This document shows, piece after piece, positions 33,433-38,640 of a stretch of 38,640 bases of DNA. The stretch lies in NCBI RefSeq assembly GCF_013817345.1, contig NZ_JACDCW010000031.1:1-38640 (forward strand). Reading direction: 5' to 3'. The DNA is from Methylibium sp. (GTDB lineage: Bacteria; Pseudomonadota; Gammaproteobacteria; Burkholderiales; Burkholderiaceae_C). Both the position numbers and the translations under genes were made by a program. Positions within the stretch are counted from its first letter, which is position 1. Each line of letters starts with the position of its first letter. Under the pieces are notes generated by a model. It was not told the origin of the DNA. It saw only the letters and a program-made list of their open reading frames with translations, and did no database searches.

Positions 33433-33462
33433 CCGGCCCCCGCACTGCGTGTCGGGGGCCGG
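33433..33462 (+). other. Intercistronic hairpin between the TRAP receptor and permease genes
   Basis: CCGGCCCCCG (33433-33442) pairs perfectly with CGGGGGCCGG (33453-33462) around a 10-nt loop. No T run follows, so read-through to the permeases is likely. Such stems protect upstream mRNA and raise the receptor-to-permease ratio. Confidence 0.55.
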
Positions 33463-33504
33463 TGAGCAAAGCCCTCTGTCTGCCTTCACGGAAAACGCCG
33501 CATC

Positions 33505-34026
33505 GTGTTCGACTCCCTCCGCAATTCCTTCGACAAGGCGCTGACCGCCTTCGTCATCTTCCTGCTCGGCAGCCTGGCCGTGATGATCCTGGTCGGCGTG
33601 GTCTGCCGCAAGCTGGGCATCGCGATCGTCTGGTACGACGAGGGGGCCTCGATCATGCTGGCCTGGCTCACCTACTACGGCGCCGCGCTGGCCGCGCTCA
33701 AGCGCGCGCACATCGGATTCCCCGGCATGGTCAACGCCATGCCGCCGCAGTGGCGGGTGCCGGCGGTGCTGTTCGGCGAGGTCTGCGTGATCGGCTTCTT
33801 CGGCCTGCTCACCTTCTACGGCTTCGAGGTGCTGCGCATCCTGGAGGGCGACACCATGGTCAGCCTGCCGAACGTGCCGACGCAGCTCACGCAGTCGGTC
33901 ATCCCGATCGGCGGGGCGCTGTTCATCATCGCCCAGTTGCTGAGCCTGCCGGAAGTGCTGCAGCAGGCGCGGGGCGGCGGCATCGTCGATGCCGAGCAGA
34001 AGGCCGTCGCCGAGGCGCTGCAATGA
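33505..34026 (+). CDS. TRAP transporter small permease (DctQ family)
   Basis: This 173-residue membrane protein has four helices, the standard DctQ layout: about 11-36, 47-66, 88-110 and 128-149. DEGASIMLAWLTYYGAALAALKRAHIGF carries the family's typical loop between helices 2 and 3. It pairs with the large permease. The start is GTG 33505, about 80 bp after the receptor stop. Its stop overlaps the DctM start by 4 bp or less (ATGA 34023-34026). Confidence 0.92.
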   Translation: MFDSLRNSFDKALTAFVIFLLGSLAVMILVGVVCRKLGIAIVWYDEGASIMLAWLTYYGAALAALKRAHIGFPGMVNAMPPQWRVPAVLFGEVCVIGFFGLLTFYGFEVLRILEGDTMVSLPNVPTQLTQSVIPIGGALFIIAQLLSLPEVLQQARGGGIVDAEQKAVAEALQ

Positions 34027-35306
34027 TCGTCGCCTTCATGTTCCTGGCCCTGGTGGGCCTGATCCTGTTCAACGTGCCGATCGCGGTGGCGCTGGGCGTC
34101 GTCGCGATGGGGGCGATGGTGTTCTCGGGCGGCATGGATTCGCTGCTCAACGCCGCCATCGTCATGTTCTCCGGCGCCACGAGCTTTCCGCTGCTGGCCA
34201 TTCCGCTGTTCATCCTGGCCGGCGCGATCATGAACTCGTCGAGCCTGTCGCGCCGGCTGATCGCCTTCGCCTCGGCGCTGTTCGGCTTCGTCAAGGGCGG
34301 GCTGGCGATGGTCAATATCGGCACCTCGATGTTCTTCGCCGAGATCTCGGGTTCGGCGGTGGCGGACGTCGCCGCGATGGGCTCGATCCTGATCCCGGCA
34401 ATGAAGAAGCGCGGCTATCCGAAGGAGTTCGCCGCGGCCATCACCTCCTCGTCGGCGACGCTGGCGGTGATCATCCCGCCCTCGATCCCGATGATCCTGT
34501 ACGCGGTGATGGCCGATGCCTCGGTGGTGCAGATCTTCGTGGCCGGCATCATTCCCGGCGTGCTCGGCGGCCTGGGCATGATGGCGCTGGCCTACTGGTA
34601 CGCGCGGCGCTACAACTACCCCGTGGAAGAGGCGTTCGCCTGGGCCAACGTGCGCAAGACCTTCAAGGACGCGGCCTGGGCCTTCCTGCTGCCGATCATC
34701 ATCCTCGGCGGCATCTTCGGCGGCGTGGTCACCGCCACCGAAGGCGCGGCGCTGGCCGTGGCGGCGGCACTCTTCATCGGCGGCGTGATCTACCGCGAGC
34801 TCGACTTCAAGCACCTCTACGCCTCGATGATCGAAGGCGCGACGCAGACCGCCACCGTGATGCTGCTGGTCGCCGCCTCGGCCCTGCTCGGCGTGTACCT
34901 CACCGAGCAGCAGATGCCGCAGCAGCTTGCCGCCTGGATGTCGTCGATCACCGACAACCGCTATGCGGTGCTGGGCCTGCTCAACGTGTTCTTCCTGCTC
35001 ATCGGCCTGTTCCTGCATTCAGCCGCGGCCATCATTTTGGTGGTGCCGATCGTCATGCCGCTGGTCAACGCGGTGGGCATCGACCCGGTGCACTTCGGCC
35101 TGATCGTCACGCTCAACCTGGGCATTGGCCAGCAGACGCCGCCGGTGGCCAGCGTGCTGATGGCCTCGTGCTCGATCGCCAAGGCCGACATCTGGGCGGT
35201 GAGTCGGGTGAACCTGCCCTTCATCGGCGTGCTGCTGGCAGTGCTGATGCTGGTGACCTATGCGCCAGGGATCGTCATGGCGCCGGTCGAGTACTTCTAC
35301 CGCTGA
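34023..35306 (+). CDS. TRAP transporter large permease (DctM family)
   Basis: This 427-residue permease has about 12 hydrophobic helices and is the transport subunit of the Na+-driven TRAP system. Markers are FNVPIAVALGVVAMG, SFPLLAIPLFILAGAIMNSS, FFAEISGSAVADVAAMGSILIPAM, SSATLAVIIPPSIPMILYAV and the late NLGIGQQTPPVASVLMASCSIAKADI. It completes a full receptor-DctQ-DctM set in order, so this transporter should be functional. It is translationally coupled to dctQ. Confidence 0.95.
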   Translation: MIVAFMFLALVGLILFNVPIAVALGVVAMGAMVFSGGMDSLLNAAIVMFSGATSFPLLAIPLFILAGAIMNSSSLSRRLIAFASALFGFVKGGLAMVNIGTSMFFAEISGSAVADVAAMGSILIPAMKKRGYPKEFAAAITSSSATLAVIIPPSIPMILYAVMADASVVQIFVAGIIPGVLGGLGMMALAYWYARRYNYPVEEAFAWANVRKTFKDAAWAFLLPIIILGGIFGGVVTATEGAALAVAAALFIGGVIYRELDFKHLYASMIEGATQTATVMLLVAASALLGVYLTEQQMPQQLAAWMSSITDNRYAVLGLLNVFFLLIGLFLHSAAAIILVVPIVMPLVNAVGIDPVHFGLIVTLNLGIGQQTPPVASVLMASCSIAKADIWAVSRVNLPFIGVLLAVLMLVTYAPGIVMAPVEYFYR

Positions 35307-35326
35307 TGCGACATGCGGAGTCTGCG

Positions 35327-36106
35327 ATGAACGAACACATCCTGATCGAGCGCGACGGCGCCATCGCCACCGTCGTCCTCAACCGGCCCGAGAAGCTCAA
35401 CGCGCTGACCAAGCCGATGTGGCAGCGCCTGGGCCAGGCGATGCGCGAGCTTTCCGCGGATGAGGCCGTGCGCTGCGTGGTGCTGCGCGGTGCCGGCGGC
35501 AAGTCGTTCGCGCCGGGCAACGACATCTCGGAATTCCAGACGGAGCGCAGCAACTTCGAGCAGGGCAAGGCCTACGGCAAGGTGCTGCACGGCGCGCTGT
35601 CCGCGATCGCCGATTGCCGGCACCCGACCGTGGCGCTGATCCAGGGCATCTGCGTCGGCGGCGGGCTGGAGATCGCTGCGCTGTGCGACCTGCGCATCTG
35701 CGGCGAGTCGAGCCGCTTCGGCGTGCCGATCAATCAGCTCGGCCTGGTGATGGCGCATGCGGAGATGGGCGCGCTGATCAAGCTGGCGGGTCGCGCGGTC
35801 GCGATGGAAATCCTGCTTGAAGGCCGGGTGTTCGACGCGCGGGAGGCATTGGACAAACGCCTGGTCAACCGCGTGGTTGCCGACGAGCAGGTGGCCGCCG
35901 AGGCCTACGCCACGGCCAGGCGCATTGCCCAGGGCGCGCCGCTCGTTGCCCGTTGGCACAAGCAGTTCGCGCGCGAGATCGAGTCCGGCGCGCCGCTCAC
36001 CGAGGCACAGCTCGACGAAGGTTTTCGCTGCTACGACACTGAAGATTTCCGCATTGGTTATCAGGCGTTCCTGAAGAAGACCAAGCCGGCATTCGAAGGC
36101 CGCTGA
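35327..36106 (+). CDS. Enoyl-CoA hydratase/isomerase family protein
   Basis: This is a 259-residue crotonase-fold protein. Markers are VVLNRPEKLNALTKPMW, the first oxyanion-hole segment KSFAPGNDISEF, and the second oxyanion segment QGICVGGGLEIAALCDLRI. The late LPINQLGLVMAHAEMG-like turn (here VPINQLGLVMAHAEMG) carries the region of the catalytic Glu. It is not possible to say whether it hydrates, isomerises or cleaves. CGGAG precedes ATG 35327, 20 bp after dctM, so it belongs to the TRAP operon. Together with the CoA-transferase it suggests CoA-ester chemistry on the imported acid. Confidence 0.9.
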   Translation: MNEHILIERDGAIATVVLNRPEKLNALTKPMWQRLGQAMRELSADEAVRCVVLRGAGGKSFAPGNDISEFQTERSNFEQGKAYGKVLHGALSAIADCRHPTVALIQGICVGGGLEIAALCDLRICGESSRFGVPINQLGLVMAHAEMGALIKLAGRAVAMEILLEGRVFDAREALDKRLVNRVVADEQVAAEAYATARRIAQGAPLVARWHKQFAREIESGAPLTEAQLDEGFRCYDTEDFRIGYQAFLKKTKPAFEGR

Positions 36107-36214
36107 GCTTGCGCCGCCGCGCGAGCGCACCGCGCCCAGTCGGCAAGCCGCGTGCATGATTCGCCGGCTCGCCGCATACCCCGATCTCCCGATCCTTCCG
36201 GAACCTCCGTTGCC

Positions 36215-37429
36215 ATGACCGACTCCGTCAACAAAGGCCCGCTCGCCGGCGTAAAAGTGCTCGAGCTTGCGCAGATCATGGCCGGCCCGACCTGCGGCAC
36301 CTTGCTCGCCGACATGGGTGCGGACGTCATCAAGGTCGAAAAACTTCCCGGCGGTGACGACACGCGCCGCTACGCCGAACCGCAGATCAATGGCGAGTCG
36401 GCGGCCTTCATGGTGATGAACCGCAACAAGCGCTCGATCGCCGTCAACCTCAAGACCGACGGCGGCAAGGAAGTCGTCAAGCGCATGGTGGCCGGCGCCG
36501 ACGTGCTGACCGAGAACTACCGCCGCGGCGCGCTCGACAAGCTGGGCATCGGCTACGAAGCGCTGCGCGCCATTAACCCGGCGCTGATCTACTGCTCGAT
36601 CTCCGGCTACGGCCGCAGCGGCCCGTATGCCGACAAGGGCGGCTTCGACCTCATCGCCCAGGGCGTCTCGGGACTCATGAGCATCACCGGCGAGCCGGGC
36701 GGCCCACCCGTGAAATCGGGCAGCCCGATTGCCGACATCAACGCCGGCATCCTCGCCGCGCTTGGCATCGTCTCCGCCTATGTGCACCGCCTCAAGACCG
36801 GCGAAGGCCAGCTCGTCGACACCTCGCTGATGGAGGCCGGCATCCACCAGACGTTCTGGCAGTCGGCGATCTATTTCGCCACCGGCGTGTCGGCCGGCCC
36901 CAGCGGCTCGGCGCACATCCTCACCGCGCCCTACCAGGCCTTTCCCACGAAGGACGGCTGGATCAACATCGGCGGCGCCAACCAGTCGAACTGGGAGCGC
37001 ATCGCACAACTGGTCGGCGCACCGGAGCTGATTGCCGATACGCGTTTCGTCACCAACACCGCGCGCATGGCGAATCTGTCGGCGCTCACCGGCATCCTCG
37101 GCGAGCTGCTGAAGCGGCGCGGCACGCGCGAGTGGCTGCACGACTTCGATGCCGCCGGCATCCCGGCCGGGCCGATCAATTCCATCGCCGACATGGTCAA
37201 TGACCCGCAGACGCTGGCGCGCGAAATGGTGGTCGAGCTCGACCATCCCAAGGCCGGCCACATGCGTGCGCTGGGCTTGCCGATCAAGTTCAGCGAAACG
37301 CCGGGCTCGGTGCGCCGGCCCGCACCCATGCTTGGCGAGCACAGCCGCGAGATCCTTCGCGAATACGCCTGGTCGGATGCGGAGATCGAGGCGCTGGCCG
37401 GCGAAGGCGCGGTGCTGCTGGGCAAGTAG
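36215..37429 (+). CDS. Class III (CaiB/BaiF-type) CoA-transferase
   Basis: This is a 404-residue CoA-transferase of family III. Markers are LAGVKVLELAQIMAGPTCGTLLADMGADVIKVE, the NRNKRSIAVNLK segment and DVLTENYRRGALDKLGIGYE. GYGRSGPYADKGGFDLIAQGVSGLMS holds the region of the catalytic Asp (in FDLIAQ), and GRSGP is typical. It moves CoA from a donor such as succinyl-CoA to a free organic acid. The start at 36215 is chosen for the MTDSVNKGPLAGVKV N-terminus; the open frame reaches ATG 36152. It is about 108 bp after the hydratase and probably activates the acid imported by the TRAP system. Confidence 0.92.
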   Translation: MTDSVNKGPLAGVKVLELAQIMAGPTCGTLLADMGADVIKVEKLPGGDDTRRYAEPQINGESAAFMVMNRNKRSIAVNLKTDGGKEVVKRMVAGADVLTENYRRGALDKLGIGYEALRAINPALIYCSISGYGRSGPYADKGGFDLIAQGVSGLMSITGEPGGPPVKSGSPIADINAGILAALGIVSAYVHRLKTGEGQLVDTSLMEAGIHQTFWQSAIYFATGVSAGPSGSAHILTAPYQAFPTKDGWINIGGANQSNWERIAQLVGAPELIADTRFVTNTARMANLSALTGILGELLKRRGTREWLHDFDAAGIPAGPINSIADMVNDPQTLAREMVVELDHPKAGHMRALGLPIKFSETPGSVRRPAPMLGEHSREILREYAWSDAEIEALAGEGAVLLGK

Positions 37430-37564
37430 CAGCCGGCTTGTCCGGCGTCAAGGGCGCGCGCCGCTCCGGCCCGGCCGGAAGGATATTTGCTCTACGAGGT
37501 GATGCGCTATCTTGTTGGTATGCGGTGTACTGCCGGAGAAGGCCGGCGAGGCCGACCTGTACGC

Positions 37565-38422
37565 TCACGCCGGGCCGGGCAGGTCGCGCGTGGCGTCCGG
37601 CGTGCTGGTCTCGCTCCGTGCATCGCCCCGCTCCATGCCCGACAACCAGCGGTACAAGGCCCAGCCTGCCGCCAGCAGATACACCATGCCGCCGGGCACC
37701 CACATCACCAGCCCGGCCAGTTGCTGATCCCACAGCGCCGTCGATTCGCGCCAGTACAGCGGACGCGGCGCGAAGGTGAGCAGGGCGCCGAGCAGGCCGG
37801 TGTGCATCGTGGTGAACAGCAGGGCCAGCGCCGCCTGCAGTGCGCCATAGCGGCCCGGGCGCAGCACCGACCACCAGAACAGCCAGCCGCTGAACAGGAA
37901 GCACGCGTGTTCGAGCACATGCAGGCCGGTGTGGTCGAGCGCGGCCATGTAAGGCCCCGGCGCATGCCAGACCCACAGGGCCGCTGCCTGCAGAGTGGCG
38001 CAGGCCATCGGTCGCCGGCCCAGGCGCAGGAGGGCGCGCCAGAAGGCATCGGCCCAGCCGCCGAAGGCGGCACGCCACTGCGGCAGCGGGCCAGCCAGTA
38101 CGGCCAGCGGTGCGACCACCACCAGCAGGAGCATGTGCTGCACCATGTGCAGCGCGGTGCTGGAGGCCGCCCAGTCGTCGAGCGGACCGAACAGCGCCAG
38201 GCCGGCGATCAGCATGACGGCATGGAATGCGAACTGCCGCGGCCCGCTTGGGCGGCGCCGCAACGCGCCTGAACCGTAGGCCAGCCAGGCCAGCGCGAAC
38301 AGGCCTTGCGCCAGCCACAGGGGCGCATCGGCGGCAGAGGGGCTGTGCGCACTCGCCGCGACGGGTGCGAGCAATGCCGTGGCCAGTCCGGCGCCGCGGC
38401 CCGCGTGCAGGGCAGCAACCAT
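37565..38422 (-). CDS. ctaG: Cytochrome c oxidase assembly protein CtaG (caa3-type family)
   Basis: This 285-residue membrane protein is of the Caa3_CtaG type, with about seven helices and conserved histidines: HMVQHMLLLVVVAPL, LWVWHAPGPYMAALDHTGLHVLEH and FTTMHTGLLGALLTF. The PLDDWAASSTALHMVQHM region is the family's most conserved stretch. It helps assemble the copper/heme oxidase in the inner membrane. ATG 38422 is chosen because the hydrophobic N-terminal region VAALHAGRGAGLATALLAPVAASAHS follows it; the frame is open to ATG 38542, but that part looks non-coding. Confidence 0.87.
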   Translation of the reverse strand: MVAALHAGRGAGLATALLAPVAASAHSPSAADAPLWLAQGLFALAWLAYGSGALRRRPSGPRQFAFHAVMLIAGLALFGPLDDWAASSTALHMVQHMLLLVVVAPLAVLAGPLPQWRAAFGGWADAFWRALLRLGRRPMACATLQAAALWVWHAPGPYMAALDHTGLHVLEHACFLFSGWLFWWSVLRPGRYGALQAALALLFTTMHTGLLGALLTFAPRPLYWRESTALWDQQLAGLVMWVPGGMVYLLAAGWALYRWLSGMERGDARSETSTPDATRDLPGPA

Positions 38423-38532
38423 GAAACGGCTTCGAGCCGGCGTGCTGCCCGCGCAGCAACTTGCGCGCAGGTCTGCGGCGCCCACAGCAGCAGCGCACCG
38501 GCCGCCGCGGCCAGGCGCCCTCGACGCCCGGA

Positions 38533-38640
38533 TCACACGCATGGCGGCAGCAGCGCCAGGGGCAGCCCCACGAATGCCGTCGCGATGGCCGCGACGGCAT
38601 GCAGTGCGGCGCCGGTGGCCGCGACGAAGCGGTGCGGCGC
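38533..38640 (-). CDS. C-terminal end of an unidentified membrane protein (partial)
   Basis: An open minus-strand frame enters from the right edge and stops at 38533-38535. The 35 visible residues end in a hydrophobic helix (LHAVAAIATAFVGLPLALLPP), as at the end of an oxidase subunit or assembly factor. The neighbouring ctaG suggests an aa3/caa3-type oxidase locus, but no family motif is visible. Identity unknown. Confidence 0.5.
   Translation of the reverse strand, partial: APHRFVAATGAALHAVAAIATAFVGLPLALLPPCV

Noticed and set aside
33989-35326. Long in-frame extension upstream of the enoyl-CoA hydratase
   Set aside because: It overlaps the TRAP large permease in another frame. The hydratase homology starts at ATG 35327 with its own Shine-Dalgarno.
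37430-37564. Short ORFs and AT-richer patch between the CoA-transferase and ctaG
   Set aside because: No frame shows domain or codon-use support. It is probably just the gap between two converging genes.

Overview
The window is about 38.6 kb of very GC-rich DNA with strong G/C preference at third codon positions. It is packed with genes, and many neighbours overlap by 4 bp (ATGA or GTGA). Gene content and order suggest a betaproteobacterium of the order Burkholderiales, perhaps the Rubrivivax/Leptothrix/Ideonella side. The signs are rplM-rpsI followed by a DUF6776-type protein, a bactofilin and erpA, then anmK and an M23 peptidase divergent from tyrS, plus Bug-type and TRAP-type solute receptors. 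The genus is an inference. I saw no rRNA, tRNA, CRISPR array, insertion sequence or prophage.

Layout. (1) 1-7040 is an iron-acquisition locus: the end of a probable exbB, exbD, a TonB-dependent siderophore receptor, and a DUF3649 / PepSY / DUF3325 membrane module. The module is bracketed by two related small unknown proteins. A PIN-domain toxin-antitoxin pair sits on the opposite strand between exbD and the receptor. (2) 7189-9970 is a signalling cassette: a soluble histidine kinase, two tiny ORFs chained by ATGA overlaps, a two-domain KaiC-like ATPase and a single-domain response regulator. (3) 10053-16216 holds a cardiolipin synthase, htpG, an SrkA-like kinase, a DUF2726 protein and a GNAT-type protein. 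(4) 16498-23161 is core housekeeping: rplM-rpsI, a DUF6776-like protein, bactofilin, erpA, anmK, an M23 peptidase and tyrS. (5) 23328-25761 is a translationally coupled operon of a CDF metal transporter, dtd and a zinc-type L-asparaginase. (6) 25979-37429 is a catabolic island. A GntR/FCD regulator, a giant FAD/Fe-S oxidoreductase and a Bug receptor lie on the minus strand. A class V aminotransferase, a complete TRAP transporter, an enoyl-CoA hydratase-like protein and a class III CoA-transferase lie on the plus strand. (7) 37565-38640 holds CtaG and the end of another membrane protein.

How they work together. Region 1 imports ferric siderophores with TonB/ExbBD energy and probably reduces or processes them at the inner membrane. 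Region 6 looks like uptake of an organic acid (TRAP and Bug receptors), CoA activation, hydration and hydroxy-acid oxidation, plus transamination of a 2-oxoacid, under one GntR regulator with two matching operator-like sites between the divergent arms. The substrate cannot be read from the sequence.

Most noteworthy: the chain kinase - 20-codon ORF - 24-codon ORF - KaiC-like ATPase. Every junction is an ATGA overlap, and each mini-ORF carries a related hairpin plus Shine-Dalgarno unit. Also notable are a dispersed intergenic repeat in three copies, each just after a stop codon; a palindromic repeat apparently inserted in frame into the FAD/Fe-S oxidoreductase; and the related small proteins flanking the PepSY module.
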